A DNA stretch of 64,000 bases from Pedobacter sp. SYSU D00535 (GTDB lineage Bacteria; Bacteroidota; Bacteroidia; Sphingobacteriales; Sphingobacteriaceae), in assembly GCF_017355855.1 (NCBI RefSeq), contig NZ_JAFEWD010000005.1, positions 124,001 through 188,000 of the forward strand, given 5' to 3'. Below the pieces are notes generated by a model. It ran no database searches and was not told the origin of the DNA. It was given only the letters and a program-made list of their open reading frames with translations. This document shows positions 37,479 through 47,857 of this stretch, piece after piece. Position 1 is the first letter of the stretch; each line of letters opens with the position of its first letter. The position numbers and the translations under genes were made by a program.

Positions 37479-38429
37479 TTATCTAAGTAAGTCCAGTACG
37501 GCTTCTTTATCCAGCTGTATTTGGTGCTTAAGTTCGTCGATGGAGTCGAAACGTTTGTCCTCTCGAATGAAGTGATAGAAATACACTTTCAGGTATTGTC
37601 GGTAGATTTCCTGATCGAAATTGAAGATATTAACCTCAATGTTTCGCGTCATGCCGCTGATGGTAGGTCGTGTTCCGATATAAGCCATAGCGTCCAAAAG
37701 ATCAGATTTAGATCCCGGTGTTTTCGGGTCTATCACTTCTACTTTTACCGCGTAGATGCCATCGGCAGGAATGAGCTTGTAGGTCTCTTCAATCAATAAG
37801 TTCGCGGTAGGAAAGCCCATCTGACGACCCAGACGATCACCTTTGATCACTTTTCCTGTCAGGTAGAATGGGTAGCCAAGGAAGTCGGCCGCCGTTTGCA
37901 CATCGCCCTTCGACAGGGCATTCCGGATCTGAGTTGAACTTACGGCTACTTCATGGATGTCTTGCTCGGGAATTTCCTCCACCTCAAAACCGTACTCTGC
38001 AGCGTACTTTTGTAAATGGCTCAGATCGCCCTGGCGGTCCTTCCCGAACCGGTGATCGTAACCTATAATGATCCTTTTAGTGCCTATTTTTTCTACCAGC
38101 ACCTGCTGGATGTACGTTTCTGCTGACAAGTTGGAAAAGTCGCGGGTGAAGGGTGTGATGATAAGGTGGTCCACGCGGAGTTGTTCCAGCAGTTCAGCTT
38201 TTTCAGTAATGGTGGTAAGGAGTTTTAAGCTGGCGTCCTGCGGGTTGATGATCATCCGCGGATGCGGGAAGAAGGTAAGTATCACGCTTTCTCCACCCGT
38301 TTCTGCCGCTACCTCAGTAAGACGATTGATAATTTTTTTATGGCCGAAGTGAACTCCATCAAAAGTTCCAATGGTGACTACGGCATTCTCAAGTTTTTGA
38401 AACTCGTCTATGTGATGATAAACTTTCAT
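37479..38429 (-). CDS. ribF: Bifunctional riboflavin kinase/FAD synthetase
   Basis: RibF, 316 residues, phosphorylates riboflavin to FMN and adenylates FMN to FAD. The N-terminal nucleotidyltransferase domain has the HIGH-like motif TFDGVHFGHKK (about 23-33). The C-terminal kinase domain has GDRLGRQMGFPTANL (about 195-209), with Thr and Asn for metal-nucleotide binding. Length is normal. It follows truB in the conserved minus-strand series ftsX-DUF3098-uppP-truB-ribF, with 26 bp between truB and ribF. Confidence 0.96.
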   Translation of the reverse strand: MKVYHHIDEFQKLENAVVTIGTFDGVHFGHKKIINRLTEVAAETGGESVILTFFPHPRMIINPQDASLKLLTTITEKAELLEQLRVDHLIITPFTRDFSNLSAETYIQQVLVEKIGTKRIIIGYDHRFGKDRQGDLSHLQKYAAEYGFEVEEIPEQDIHEVAVSSTQIRNALSKGDVQTAADFLGYPFYLTGKVIKGDRLGRQMGFPTANLLIEETYKLIPADGIYAVKVEVIDPKTPGSKSDLLDAMAYIGTRPTISGMTRNIEVNIFNFDQEIYRQYLKVYFYHFIREDKRFDSIDELKHQIQLDKEAVLDLLR

Positions 38430-38455
38430 GTTGCCAGGGCAAACTTATTTGTGGA

Positions 38456-39181
38456 TTATCCTTCAGAAACTTCTTTGTCTTTTTCTTTGAGGCTTCTGAT
38501 GTGATTCACCAGCTCCATAACTTCAAATGCATGCTCTATCATAAAGTCGCCGCTTCTGGTTCGACACAGCTTAGAGAGGTAAGCACCCGAGTTTAACGTT
38601 TTTCCGAAGTCGAAGATGAGCGAACGGATATAAGTTCCCTTGCTGCAGACAACCCTGAAGTCAACTTCCGGCAATTCAATTCTGGTTATTTCAAACGCGG
38701 AGATGGTTACCTGCCGGCTTTTAATCTCTACAGCTTCGCCGCGGCGGGCTTTGAGGTACAAGCGTTCCCCTCCAACTTTCACCGCCGAATGTGCAGGAGG
38801 AAATTGCTCAATCTCGCCCAGGAACCTGCAGCAATTTGCTCTTATAACTTCTTCCGTCAGGTGTTCTGTGGGATAGGTCTCATCTACTTCGGTTTCCAGG
38901 TCGTAAGAAGGGGTAGTTGCACCGAGAATCATCGTGCCGGTATATTCTTTCTCCTGGGCCTGATATTCGTCTATCTTCTTCGTGAGCTTGCCCGTACAGA
39001 TGATCAGGAGCCCCGTAGCCAAAGGGTCCAGCGTTCCTGCATGCCCTACTTTCAGCTTCAGGGGTTTGAATGAATTCCTAAGCTTACTCACCACATCAAA
39101 GCTTGTCCAATGGTAGGGCTTGTTAACGAGCAGTAGCTCCCCTCCAGTAAAATCAAACTCTTTAAATTTCAAATCACCCAC
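38456..39181 (-). CDS. truB: tRNA pseudouridine(55) synthase
   Basis: TruB, 241 residues, makes pseudouridine 55 in the T-arm of tRNAs. The catalytic aspartate is D52 in HAGTLDPLATGLL, preceded by the family motif NKPYHWTSFDVV. CSKGTYIRSLIFDFG is the second signature. No C-terminal PUA domain is present, as in other short bacterial forms. Gap to uppP upstream is 29 bp, so it is likely co-transcribed. Confidence 0.97.
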   Translation of the reverse strand: MGDLKFKEFDFTGGELLLVNKPYHWTSFDVVSKLRNSFKPLKLKVGHAGTLDPLATGLLIICTGKLTKKIDEYQAQEKEYTGTMILGATTPSYDLETEVDETYPTEHLTEEVIRANCCRFLGEIEQFPPAHSAVKVGGERLYLKARRGEAVEIKSRQVTISAFEITRIELPEVDFRVVCSKGTYIRSLIFDFGKTLNSGAYLSKLCRTRSGDFMIEHAFEVMELVNHIRSLKEKDKEVSEG

Positions 39182-39210
39182 TTCTATCAGTATAAAATAA
39201 ATAGACAGCC

Positions 39211-40008
39211 TTACATCACTTCCAGGCTATGTCCGGAAAAAATAAAGGCAAGAAGAATAAGTCCTACAATAATCCTGTACCAGCCAAAGATCTGGAATCC
39301 CTTTTTCTGCAGGAAAGTTATAAAAGAGCGAATCGCAAGAAGCGCTACAATAAAAGCTACTACATTTCCAATTATCAGGACCTGTATGTCGTCTCCTGAA
39401 ATGCTATAACCGTCGCTATAGAAGTCGTACAGCTTTTTAGCAGTTGCCCCAAACATGGTCGGGATGGCGAGGAAGAAAGAAAATTCCGCGGCAGTGGTCC
39501 GCGTAAGCTTTTCACTCATTCCACCAATGATGGTAGAGGCAGACCGGGAAGTTCCGGGAATCATTGCTAAACATTGAAAGAGACCGATAGAGAAAGCCTT
39601 TTTGTAGGAGACACCTTCAGCGTTATCAATTTTCGCCTTATCCCCCAAAAACTTGTCAATGTAAACCAGAACAATTCCGCCTACGAGCAAAGCTATGGCA
39701 ACTGTCTGCGGACTTTCCAGTAGCTCGTCCACTTTATCAGAGAAAAGAACTCCGGCAATGATAGAGGGAATAAACGCGACAAAAAGCTTAAAATAAAAGT
39801 CGAGCGTTTGAAAGAATCTTTTCCAGTAAAGGACGATGACTGAAAGAATTGCGCCCAGTTGAATGGCGACCGTAAAGAACTTCACAAACTCATTCGACTG
39901 GATCCCCATCAGGGAGGAGGCGATGATCATGTGACCAGTTGATGAAACCGGTAGAAATTCGGTAAGCCCTTCTATAATCGCCAGGATGATGGCTTCAATA
40001 ATACTCAT
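39211..40008 (-). CDS. uppP: Undecaprenyl-diphosphatase
   Basis: UppP (BacA), 265 residues, removes phosphate from undecaprenyl diphosphate to recycle the lipid carrier for peptidoglycan synthesis. It is a polytopic inner-membrane protein. Active-site motifs are [14 protein letters not shown] (13-26) and PGTSRSAS (151-158, with R155). Overexpression of this family gives bacitracin resistance. It begins 6 bp after the DUF3098 gene ends. Confidence 0.97.
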   Translation of the reverse strand: MSIIEAIILAIIEGLTEFLPVSSTGHMIIASSLMGIQSNEFVKFFTVAIQLGAILSVIVLYWKRFFQTLDFYFKLFVAFIPSIIAGVLFSDKVDELLESPQTVAIALLVGGIVLVYIDKFLGDKAKIDNAEGVSYKKAFSIGLFQCLAMIPGTSRSASTIIGGMSEKLTRTTAAEFSFFLAIPTMFGATAKKLYDFYSDGYSISGDDIQVLIIGNVVAFIVALLAIRSFITFLQKKGFQIFGWYRIIVGLILLAFIFSGHSLEVM

Positions 40009-40014
40009 CCTTAA

Positions 40015-40245
40015 TTAGTCCTTTTTCTTTAAGATGGCAAAAAAACCAATAGTAAATCCTAAAAGAACAACAATTGGAGCCAGTACTATTTTTCGGAAGC
40101 TGTAAATATCGGTATCGCCCATCATCAGGATAAAGCCTAGTACTACCACTGCAATGCAGATGAGCAACAAGCGGTAGTTTGATTTTCCAAATACAAACTG
40201 AACAGGTGTACGTTCTGTATCAGTTGAAGTTTTTCTTATTGCCAT
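40015..40245 (-). CDS. DUF3098 small membrane protein
   Basis: This 76-residue protein has two hydrophobic segments (YRLLLICIAVVVLGFILMMG and IVLAPIVVLLGFTIGFFAIL) and a short basic tail. It matches the DUF3098 proteins that in Bacteroidota almost always sit between the ftsX-like and uppP genes. Its start overlaps the ftsX stop by one base, so translation is coupled. Role unknown; position suggests the cell envelope or division. Confidence 0.85.
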   Translation of the reverse strand: MAIRKTSTDTERTPVQFVFGKSNYRLLLICIAVVVLGFILMMGDTDIYSFRKIVLAPIVVLLGFTIGFFAILKKKD

Positions 40246-41123
40246 TATCTGTATAGGTCGTAAATTTTTAAACGTAAATATTTGCTTACCGCGAAGTAAG
40301 TGCTGAGTCCTGAAATTAAAATTCCCATTCCAATAACTCCCAGGAATACGATGATGAATTCGAACCAGCTGGTCAGGATCACCAGTTCAGGAATCTGTTG
40401 CTGAGCCAGGTACAAGGTTCCAAGGAGCAGAATAATTGCGATGAGACCGCCCAATAAACCATGAAGCACACCATAACCGATGAAGGGCGCTCTAATGAAG
40501 TTTTTGGTTGCTCCCACCAATTGCATACTCTTAATTAAAAATCGCTGCGAGTAAATTGCCAGCCGGATAGTATTATTTATGAGCGCTACGGCGATGATAA
40601 GTAAAGTAGCAGCAAAGGCCAGAATTATTAGTCCAATTACCTTGATGTTTTGATTCACCATATCGATAAGTGAGCGTTGATAAATCACCTCTTTCACCAT
40701 CGGGTTTTTCGTTAGCTGATTGCTGAAAGACTGAATACTTGCGTTATTTGCATATTCTTCCTTCAGGTAGACATCGATAGAGGACAGCAATGGATTATAT
40801 CCCAGGAATTCCAGAAAATCTTCACCCAAATCTTTCTGCAGATTTTTTGCCGCAATTTCTTTACTCACATACTGTGTTTTTAACACATATCCATGGTTGT
40901 TTAGCTGTTTCTGCAGTGCTAACACGTCTACCTCTTTGGTGCCATCGCTCATGATAATGTTTAATACGATGTTCTCTTTTACATACTTCGAAAGGTTTCT
41001 GGCGTGAACCAAAATCAATCCAAGCAAGCCTATCATTAACAAAACCAATGCAATGCTGATGACCGTAGAGATGTAAACGGGTTTAGTTTTTTTCGAAGAA
41101 GTGCTTCCTTCAAATTCTTCCAT
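40245..41123 (-). CDS. ftsX: FtsX-like cell division permease
   Basis: This 292-residue FtsX-family protein has four transmembrane helices: one after the cytoplasmic N-terminus (ISTVISIALVLLMIGLLGLILV, about 18-40) and three in the C-terminal half. Between them is an extracytoplasmic loop (about 45-165). FtsX works with the ATPase FtsE to control peptidoglycan hydrolases at the septum; no ftsE is in the window. TATTTTCG on the minus strand (41148-41141) may be its -7 element. Confidence 0.9.
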   Translation of the reverse strand: MEEFEGSTSSKKTKPVYISTVISIALVLLMIGLLGLILVHARNLSKYVKENIVLNIIMSDGTKEVDVLALQKQLNNHGYVLKTQYVSKEIAAKNLQKDLGEDFLEFLGYNPLLSSIDVYLKEEYANNASIQSFSNQLTKNPMVKEVIYQRSLIDMVNQNIKVIGLIILAFAATLLIIAVALINNTIRLAIYSQRFLIKSMQLVGATKNFIRAPFIGYGVLHGLLGGLIAIILLLGTLYLAQQQIPELVILTSWFEFIIVFLGVIGMGILISGLSTYFAVSKYLRLKIYDLYR

Positions 41124-41431
41124 AGTGCCTATTTAATATGCGAAAATAAATATTTAAGCCTATAAACGTAAAAAAGACTCGATTTATGTGTGTTAATTAA
41201 AGTTAAATAAGGCCCACCAATAAAAGGGGGCGGTTTGCAGGAGAAATTCGAGCACCCCATTAAATCCTGGAAATATGAAGCCATTTTCCCATAATTAAAT
41301 TCAGGACTGCCTGGGGTTCCCCCTTTGGACGTCCACCACTCGGGCCGGTAAGCAAATTACAGCATAGTATAAAAATAAAGGAGAGGCTGTTTAGCTCTCT
41401 CCTTTATTAAAGTGACTGATTTTAACCGCTC
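41124..41431. other. Intergenic stretch between ftsX and the lipoprotein gene
   Basis: Apart from the terminator of the lipoprotein gene at 41374-41408 and the possible ftsX -7 element at 41141-41148, I see no gene, tRNA or repeat here. Confidence 0.7.
41374..41408 (-). terminator. Terminator of the 41432 lipoprotein gene
   Basis: A perfect 12-bp stem AATAAAGGAGAG/CTCTCCTTTATT (41374-41385, 41397-41408) with an 11-nt loop. On the minus strand the end of the stem runs into TTTATT and further Ts. Confidence 0.8.
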
Positions 41432-42112
41432 TTATTCAATCTTGATATCGTACGAGCCATTTAGGGCTGCTTTCGCATCGTTATATAAACTTACGTTAGA
41501 TGTTTTACTGATAATAATCTTGCCATTTGTACGGGTAGCAGTCGCTAATTTCGACAGGTCGGCCGCTCCCAGCAGTTTATTGACCTGGAACATAATCACT
41601 CCGATGTAAGTGTTTCTTCCAACATTAATATTGGAAACGTGCGCTTTTAATGTCGCCGCATCGTTAAAGTAGAGCTCTACGGGAATTTTATTTCCGGAAT
41701 TAGGAGAGGTAACTTCTGCTTTTAAGACCAGCGGATCTTTCGTGGCAGAAGGGGCAATCTCAATCTCTGCTGTTACTTCGTCGAACTTTGTTAGCCGAGG
41801 AAAGGTAATTTCAATGAAAGGACTTCCGCTGTCCAGCAGGTTCAGATTGTTCACCGGACCGCCTTCCCGTGTGTACTGAACAACACCTTCTCTTTTCATT
41901 TCACATTCAAAGCGTGCCATATCAAGCATGGCAGTAGTCCAGGTGATGTTAGGGACCGAAACCATCGGCAGGCCGGGGACAGAGTTGTCGACAGCAATTT
42001 TAAAAGACATACTTTCTGTTCCTGTTGTTTCAGATTCGTCTTTTTCGCAGCCGCTAAGGGCAAGTGAGCCAATTGCAGCAATGGCAATGAAAAATTTCAG
42101 AGGTTTTATCAT
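41432..42112 (-). CDS. Hypothetical lipoprotein
   Basis: This is a 226-residue lipoprotein with lipobox LSGC (C22) and an acidic Asp/Glu/Thr linker after it. I chose the ATG at 42112 because it puts the signal peptide (MIKPLKFFIAIAAIGSLALSGC) first; a longer frame from 42151 adds 13 non-signal residues. The mature domain is beta-rich with a helical insert (WTTAMLDMARFECEM). No catalytic motif is seen and I do not recognise the family. It is followed by a strong terminator, so probably transcribed alone. Confidence 0.78.
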   Translation of the reverse strand: MIKPLKFFIAIAAIGSLALSGCEKDESETTGTESMSFKIAVDNSVPGLPMVSVPNITWTTAMLDMARFECEMKREGVVQYTREGGPVNNLNLLDSGSPFIEITFPRLTKFDEVTAEIEIAPSATKDPLVLKAEVTSPNSGNKIPVELYFNDAATLKAHVSNINVGRNTYIGVIMFQVNKLLGAADLSKLATATRTNGKIIISKTSNVSLYNDAKAALNGSYDIKIE

Positions 42113-42317
42113 GGTAGTAGAAATTTGCAATTTCCTATCGCCCCACAACACTAATCTTCATCCCCACGAGACCTGATCGATCGAGTGCCGATACGGTAAA
42201 AGGCATAATTTAATTTTGAAGGAATTGTTTTATGATTTTTCGATTTTATATGGAACGCTTTAGGAAGGGTACTAATCCGGTAGAATTTGTATTTTCGCAA
42301 CCCAAGCATTCAAATTC

Positions 42318-45113
42318 ATGGATTACCAGTTCAGAGATTTAGAGAAAAAGTGGCAGCAGTTTTGGGCCGAGAACCGAACATACAAAGTTGAAAATTCATC
42401 CGAAAAGCCTAAGTATTATGTACTAGATATGTTTCCTTATCCTTCCGGGGCAGGTTTGCATGTCGGACATCCACTAGGCTATATTGCTTCAGATATATTT
42501 GCCAGATATAAACGACTGAAAGGATTTAATGTCCTGCATCCGATGGGATACGATTCATTTGGTCTTCCCGCAGAACAATACGCCATTCAAACCGGCCAGC
42601 ATCCGGCAATTACCACCGAACAGAATATCAATACCTACCGTCGTCAGCTTGATCAGATAGGATTTTCCTTTGATTGGAGCCGGGAGGTGCGCACCAGCGA
42701 TCCATCTTATTATAAGTGGACGCAGTGGATCTTTATGCAACTGTTCAGCTCGTGGTATAACCTGGAAGCAGATAAGGCTGAACGGATAGAGACGCTGGTC
42801 GAAAGATTCGAAAAAACAGGAAGCGCCGGTATTAAAGCTGTATGCGATGAAGATACGTTGAATTTCACCTCCGAAGAGTGGAAGCAGATGAGCGAGCAAA
42901 AGCAACAGGAAGAGCTGTTGAAATATCGCCTGACCTATTTAAAGGAAAGCACGGTGAACTGGTGTGCTGCGCTGGGAACTGTTCTGGCAAACGATGAGGT
43001 AAAAGACGGTGTATCCGAGCGGGGTGGTTATCCTGTCGAGCAGAAAAAGATGATGCAGTGGAGTATGCGCATTACTGCTTACGCAGATCGCTTACTTCAG
43101 GGGCTAGATACGATCGACTGGCCGGAGCCTTTGAAAGAAATGCAGCGAAACTGGATCGGAAAGAGTACCGGTGCCAGTGTTAAGTTTCCTCTCGAAAAAG
43201 GCGAGGGTGAGATTGAAGTGTTTACTACCCGCGTCGATACTATTTTTGGTGTTACTTTCCTGGTTATCGCTCCTGAACACGAACTGGTGGCTTCGCTGAC
43301 TACTGCCGGGCAAAAGCAGGAAATAGAATCATACATCGCTCAGACAAAAAAGAAGTCGGAGCTGGATCGTATGGCTGATGCAAAAACTGTTTCTGGTGCC
43401 TTTACGGGAAGTTATGCCTTAAATCCCTTAAACGGGCAAAAAATACCTGTCTGGATTGCGGACTACGTATTGGCAGGTTATGGTACCGGTGCGGTGATGG
43501 CCGTTCCTTCCGGCGACCAGCGCGACTGGTTATTTGCACGCCATTTCAACTTGCCGGTAATTCAGATTTTGGATGCTCAAAAAGATATAGAAGCAGAAGC
43601 AGATGCAACCAAAGAAGGGAGATATGTAAATTCTGATTTTATCGACGGCCTGACCTATCAGGAAGCTATACCAGTCCTCATTCAAAAGTTGGAGGAATTG
43701 GGAGCAGGTAAAGCAAAAATTCAATATAGAATCCGTGATGCAATCTTCGGAAGACAACGATATTGGGGCGAGCCTGTTCCGGTTTATTTCAAGGATGGCC
43801 TGCCATATTTGATTGAAGAAAGTGAGCTGCCTTTGCTCCTTCCGGAAATTGATAAGTACTTGCCAACTGAGTCTGGTGAACCGCCACTTGGCCGGGCGGA
43901 GAACTGGAAATACCAGGACGAATACGAGTATGAACTAAGCACTATGCCGGGTTGGGCGGGTTCCAGCTGGTATTGGTATCGGTATATGGCATCGCAAAGT
44001 GAGAGAGCGGAAGACGTCTTTGCGCCACAGTCGGCTATTGAGTATTGGAAAGATGTTGATCTGTATATCGGAGGATCGGAACACGCTACGGGGCACCTAC
44101 TGTACAGCCGCTTCTGGAATAAGTTCCTGAAGGACCTGGGTTATGTGGTGGAGGAAGAGCCTTTTAAGAAGCTGATCAACCAGGGTATGATTCAGGGCCG
44201 TTCTAATTTCGTTTACCGGATTATCGACGAAGAGGGAAAAGGGACTAATACCTTTGTTTCCTTTGGTCTGAAGGATGAATACAAGACATCCGCGATCCAC
44301 GTTGACGTAAACATTGTGGAGAATGACGTACTTGACCTGGAGAAATTCAAGAAATTCCGGCCGGAATTTGCAAATGCAGAATTCATCCTGGAGTCGGGAA
44401 AATACGTGTGCGGGGTGGAAGTAGAAAAAATGTCGAAGTCTAAGTTCAACGTAGTAAACCCCGACGACATTATTGAGCGTTACGGTGCCGATACACTGCG
44501 TTTGTACGAAATGTTCCTTGGACCTTTGGAGCAAAGTAAACCCTGGAACACGAATGGGATTGAAGGCGTATTTAAGTTTTTGCGTAAGTTTTGGAAGCTA
44601 TTCCACAACGATAAGTTTGAACTGAACCTATCAGAGGAGGAGCCGACGAAGGCGGAATTGAAGTCTCTTCATAAAATAATAAGGAAAGTGGAAGATGATA
44701 TCGAGCGGTTCTCTTTCAATACTTCGGTTTCCAGCTTCATGATCTGTGTTAATGAACTGACCGAGCTAAAGTGTAATAAGCGCAAGGTATTGGAGGACCT
44801 GGTGATTGTTCTTGGTCCTTACGCACCACACATTACAGAGGAGCTGTGGACTTTGTTAGGCAACCAGCCAGGAACACTTTCTTATGCCAGCTATCCGAAA
44901 TTCAATCCCGACTACCTGGTAGAGGATGAGTTCGCTTATCCAATTTCTATTAACGGTAAAATGAAGATGAATCTGAGCATCTCACTTTCCCTGGAGCCCG
45001 CAGATATTGAAAGATTCGTGCTCGAGAATAGCGACGTTCAACGGTATCTGGATGGGAAGACCCCGAAAAAGGTAGTGGTAGTGAAAGGCCGAATTGTAAA
45101 CATTGTAGTTTAA
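42318..45113 (+). CDS. leuS: Leucyl-tRNA synthetase
   Basis: LeuRS, 931 residues, charges tRNA-Leu. The class I HIGH motif is HVGH (48-51) in [15 protein letters not shown], and the KMSKS motif is at about 704-708 ([11 protein letters not shown]). The editing domain (about 280-480) keeps the threonine-rich [14 protein letters not shown] segment. An extra segment (about 140-195, [29 protein letters not shown]) splits the N-terminal catalytic core, as in other Bacteroidota LeuRS. The upstream region has TAGAATTTG and TATTTTCG near 42281-42297, neither a clean promoter match. Confidence 0.98.
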   Translation: MDYQFRDLEKKWQQFWAENRTYKVENSSEKPKYYVLDMFPYPSGAGLHVGHPLGYIASDIFARYKRLKGFNVLHPMGYDSFGLPAEQYAIQTGQHPAITTEQNINTYRRQLDQIGFSFDWSREVRTSDPSYYKWTQWIFMQLFSSWYNLEADKAERIETLVERFEKTGSAGIKAVCDEDTLNFTSEEWKQMSEQKQQEELLKYRLTYLKESTVNWCAALGTVLANDEVKDGVSERGGYPVEQKKMMQWSMRITAYADRLLQGLDTIDWPEPLKEMQRNWIGKSTGASVKFPLEKGEGEIEVFTTRVDTIFGVTFLVIAPEHELVASLTTAGQKQEIESYIAQTKKKSELDRMADAKTVSGAFTGSYALNPLNGQKIPVWIADYVLAGYGTGAVMAVPSGDQRDWLFARHFNLPVIQILDAQKDIEAEADATKEGRYVNSDFIDGLTYQEAIPVLIQKLEELGAGKAKIQYRIRDAIFGRQRYWGEPVPVYFKDGLPYLIEESELPLLLPEIDKYLPTESGEPPLGRAENWKYQDEYEYELSTMPGWAGSSWYWYRYMASQSERAEDVFAPQSAIEYWKDVDLYIGGSEHATGHLLYSRFWNKFLKDLGYVVEEEPFKKLINQGMIQGRSNFVYRIIDEEGKGTNTFVSFGLKDEYKTSAIHVDVNIVENDVLDLEKFKKFRPEFANAEFILESGKYVCGVEVEKMSKSKFNVVNPDDIIERYGADTLRLYEMFLGPLEQSKPWNTNGIEGVFKFLRKFWKLFHNDKFELNLSEEEPTKAELKSLHKIIRKVEDDIERFSFNTSVSSFMICVNELTELKCNKRKVLEDLVIVLGPYAPHITEELWTLLGNQPGTLSYASYPKFNPDYLVEDEFAYPISINGKMKMNLSISLSLEPADIERFVLENSDVQRYLDGKTPKKVVVVKGRIVNIVV

Positions 45114-45134
45114 ATCCCGAAATAAACAAACAAG

Positions 45135-45165
45135 AGGCGCTGATCTAAAACCGGCGCCTTTTTTA
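45135..45165 (+). terminator. Terminator of leuS
   Basis: AGGCGC (45135-45140) pairs with GCGCCT (45154-45159), followed by a run of Ts to 45164. It lies 21 bp after the leuS stop. Confidence 0.8.
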
Positions 45166-45250
45166 TTATAACCTAATATTAACAAAATATAGTCTGGGAG
45201 CTCGTGTAACAAACGGGGTGTCTGCACGACTAATAAGGAAATTATTCATA

Positions 45251-47743
45251 ATGCGATATTTATTTTTACTAGCACTGTCTTTTTTTACCGCTATAAGTTC
45301 TATGGCTCAACTCCCCGGTGGAGGGGGAGCGCCATCAATTACCGGACGAATTTCAGGTGTGGTGATTGACTCGCTAACTCAAAAACCGTTGGATTATGTT
45401 ACCATCTCTTTAGCCAGAGCCAGCTCTAATCGGAATACAAATGGAACCCTGACCGACAGCCGAGGGGCATTTAGGATTGATAATGTAGCTCCGGGAAAAT
45501 ATAAGGTGACTGTGAGCTTTATGGGCTATCAAACGAAGGTGATTAATCCGGTAGAGACTACACCTGGAAAACCGGACAATAATTTGGGTCGGATTGTCCT
45601 ATCGCCATCTGCTACAGCTTTAAAAGAGGTTTCGGTAACGGGGGAAGTTCCCATTCTGGAAAACAGAGTAGATAAGGTGGTCTATAATGCCGAAAAAGAC
45701 GCTACGGTAACAGGAGGAAACGCAGGGGATGTGCTCCGCAAAGTACCGATGGTTTCGGTAGATCAGGACGGAAATGTCTCCCTTCGTGGAAGCCAGAACG
45801 TAAGGGTGCTTATCAATGGAAAGCCAACAGGAGCGGTAGCTGGAAATGTTGCCGACGCGATGAAGATGCTTCCCGCAGATCAGATCAAAAATGTGGAAGT
45901 GATCACAAGTCCCTCTGCCAAGTACGATGCGGAAGGTTCTGCCGGAATTATCAACATCATTACCAAGAGGAAGGAAATGTCAGGTGTAAGCGGCTCACTT
46001 AGCGGGGGCTTGGGAACACGTCAGAACAACGGAAATGCCAACCTGAATGTAAACAAAAACAGACTGAGCGTAACCGGAAACTTTGGAGGAAATCTTACCT
46101 GGCCTCAGGAAAGCAAAATTAATATCGATCGCAGGGATGAAAGTTCTTGGAGTACACAACGGGGAACCAGTGACACCAGGAGATACGGATTTTCGACCTC
46201 TGGCAATATCAGCTACGATATCAATGCTTCGAACAGTCTCTCTACGGGGATTCGTTACAATCAGGGTGGCTTCAATACCAACGGAGGCTCACTGACAACA
46301 AGTAGTGATCTCGCCCCTTATGACATTGTCAATGACAGTGAAAACCAATTCACGGGGTTTGATTGGAGTGCAGACTATGTCCGCAAGTTTAAAAAGCAAG
46401 GCCATGAAATAAGTATTGCAGGGCAGTGGAACCGGATGCGTTCTCAAGCCGACTTTGAGAATTTTTATAGTCTGCAAGCCGATAGAGATCAGTTGGGAGA
46501 TAACGACGGCGTAAACAACGAGTATACCGTTCAAGCTGATTACTCGCTTCCTATCTCGGCTAAAGTGAAGCTAGAACTGGGTGGTAAATCGATCTCGCGC
46601 AGGATTGAAAGTACATCCAATTTCTTCAGGCGAAATAACATGAATGATTTTGTCTTCAATAACGACCTTTCTAATATTTACGATTATGACCAGGACGTCT
46701 TATCAGGCTACAGCGTGCTCACCTTCCAGCTTAAAAATAACTGGGGGATGCAGACAGGTGGACGCATTGAACGAACACTGATCCGGGGCGATGTAAATAA
46801 TACGGCTCAAGGCCTGAAGCCCCTTCGTCCTGACCCATACATCAACTTCATCCCAAGTTTTTCTGTATCCAAGAGCATAAAAACGAATACCTTCAGGTTA
46901 AGCTATAGCAAACGTATCCAGCGGCCGAGCCTGCAGTACTTAAACCCGTTCAGAAATATCAGTAACGATATCTTCCACTCTGTTGGTAATCCTGATCTCG
47001 CACCGGAAGTATCACAAAGTGTAGAACTGAATTTCTCTACCTTCATCAAAACAAGCGTAATAAACGCGTCGATTTATTTCAGACATACCGATGATATCAT
47101 CGAAAACTTCATTACTTCGGAGGTTTATGCTTTTCCTAATGGTGAAGAAAGAAGGGTGTCGCTGTCGACTTTTGAAAATATTGGTAAAAACAGCTCCCTG
47201 GGCGGTTCTTTTTTCGGACAAGTAACACCTGCAAAAGGGGTAACTATGCGGGGAAATATCAACTTGTTCACTTATAAACCTACGGTTAGCAGTTTGTATT
47301 CAAACGCAGCTTCCAATAGCAACGAAACTTATCTGATGTACAATGCGTTCCTGGGTGGATCGGTAACCATAGCGAAAGGCTTGCTTGCGGAGACATTTGC
47401 GATTGTTAACGCACCGCGTCGTACTTCTCAGGGGCGAAATGCTTCCTTTAACATGTGGCAGCTGTCTTTAAATAAGGAAATTTTAAATAAGAAGGGAAAA
47501 ATTGGATTGAACATCGTGGATCCGTTCAACGAGCGCAAAAACTTTAATAGCAACTTTACTGGAGGAGATGGGCTGGTTCAGAGTTCCAACTTCTCTATCC
47601 CCTTCCGTTCTGTGGGCGTAAACTTTAGCTGGCAATTTGGAAAAATGAATTTCAACCCTCAGCAACAACGCCGTAAGCGCGGAGTAAATAATGACGACCT
47701 GAAGCAAGATGGCGGTCAGGGCGGTCAGGGACAGGGAATGTAA
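45251..47743 (+). CDS. TonB-dependent receptor-type outer-membrane protein
   Basis: This is an outer-membrane barrel of 830 residues. I chose the ATG at 45251, which gives a standard signal peptide (MRYLFLLALSFFTAISSMAQ); the in-frame ATG at 45218 adds 11 unlikely residues. A Gly/Pro-rich linker leads into a carboxypeptidase-regulatory-like domain (about 35-120, ISGVVIDSLTQKPLDYVTIS). A plug (about 135-245, VLRKVPMVSVDQDGNVSLRG, GSAGIINIITKRKE) and the barrel follow. It resembles the outer-membrane beta-barrel family 3 proteins, not SusC. The C-terminus is an unusual Gln/Gly tail after RRKRGVNNDDLK. It stands alone, without a SusD, so the substrate is unknown; peptide, metal or siderophore uptake are possible. 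Confidence 0.88.
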   Translation: MRYLFLLALSFFTAISSMAQLPGGGGAPSITGRISGVVIDSLTQKPLDYVTISLARASSNRNTNGTLTDSRGAFRIDNVAPGKYKVTVSFMGYQTKVINPVETTPGKPDNNLGRIVLSPSATALKEVSVTGEVPILENRVDKVVYNAEKDATVTGGNAGDVLRKVPMVSVDQDGNVSLRGSQNVRVLINGKPTGAVAGNVADAMKMLPADQIKNVEVITSPSAKYDAEGSAGIINIITKRKEMSGVSGSLSGGLGTRQNNGNANLNVNKNRLSVTGNFGGNLTWPQESKINIDRRDESSWSTQRGTSDTRRYGFSTSGNISYDINASNSLSTGIRYNQGGFNTNGGSLTTSSDLAPYDIVNDSENQFTGFDWSADYVRKFKKQGHEISIAGQWNRMRSQADFENFYSLQADRDQLGDNDGVNNEYTVQADYSLPISAKVKLELGGKSISRRIESTSNFFRRNNMNDFVFNNDLSNIYDYDQDVLSGYSVLTFQLKNNWGMQTGGRIERTLIRGDVNNTAQGLKPLRPDPYINFIPSFSVSKSIKTNTFRLSYSKRIQRPSLQYLNPFRNISNDIFHSVGNPDLAPEVSQSVELNFSTFIKTSVINASIYFRHTDDIIENFITSEVYAFPNGEERRVSLSTFENIGKNSSLGGSFFGQVTPAKGVTMRGNINLFTYKPTVSSLYSNAASNSNETYLMYNAFLGGSVTIAKGLLAETFAIVNAPRRTSQGRNASFNMWQLSLNKEILNKKGKIGLNIVDPFNERKNFNSNFTGGDGLVQSSNFSIPFRSVGVNFSWQFGKMNFNPQQQRRKRGVNNDDLKQDGGQGGQGQGM

Positions 47744-47764
47744 GATTACAGGATTTAGTGATAT

Positions 47765-47793
47765 AAGCCGTTCCCATAGGGAGCGGCTTTTTT
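47765..47793 (+). terminator. Terminator of the TonB-dependent receptor gene
   Basis: An 11-bp stem with one G-T pair (47765-47775, 47779-47789), a 3-nt loop and a T tract. It lies 21 bp after the gene. Confidence 0.88.
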
Positions 47794-47803
47794 ATTGCCC
47801 GGA

Positions 47804-47836
47804 TTTGTGCTGCCCTATCGAAGAGTTGTACATTTG
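47804..47836 (+). promoter_or_regulatory. Bacteroidota-type promoter of the binding-protein gene
   Basis: TTTG (47804-47807), a 21-nt spacer and TACATTTG (47829-47836) match the -33/-7 consensus fully. The ATG at 47858 lies 21 bp downstream. This rules out an upstream in-frame ATG at 47795, which would lie before the promoter. Confidence 0.8.
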
Positions 47837-47857
47837 CAGCCAACTTATCGTGTATTA

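Noticed and set aside
40879-41111. Possible ftsE gene next to ftsX
   Set aside because: No ATPase-coding frame is present near ftsX; the region is the ftsX N-terminal coding part.
47795-47857. Longer N-terminus for the binding-fold protein
   Set aside because: The upstream ATG lies before a full-match promoter (47804-47836), and the extra residues do not resemble the family.
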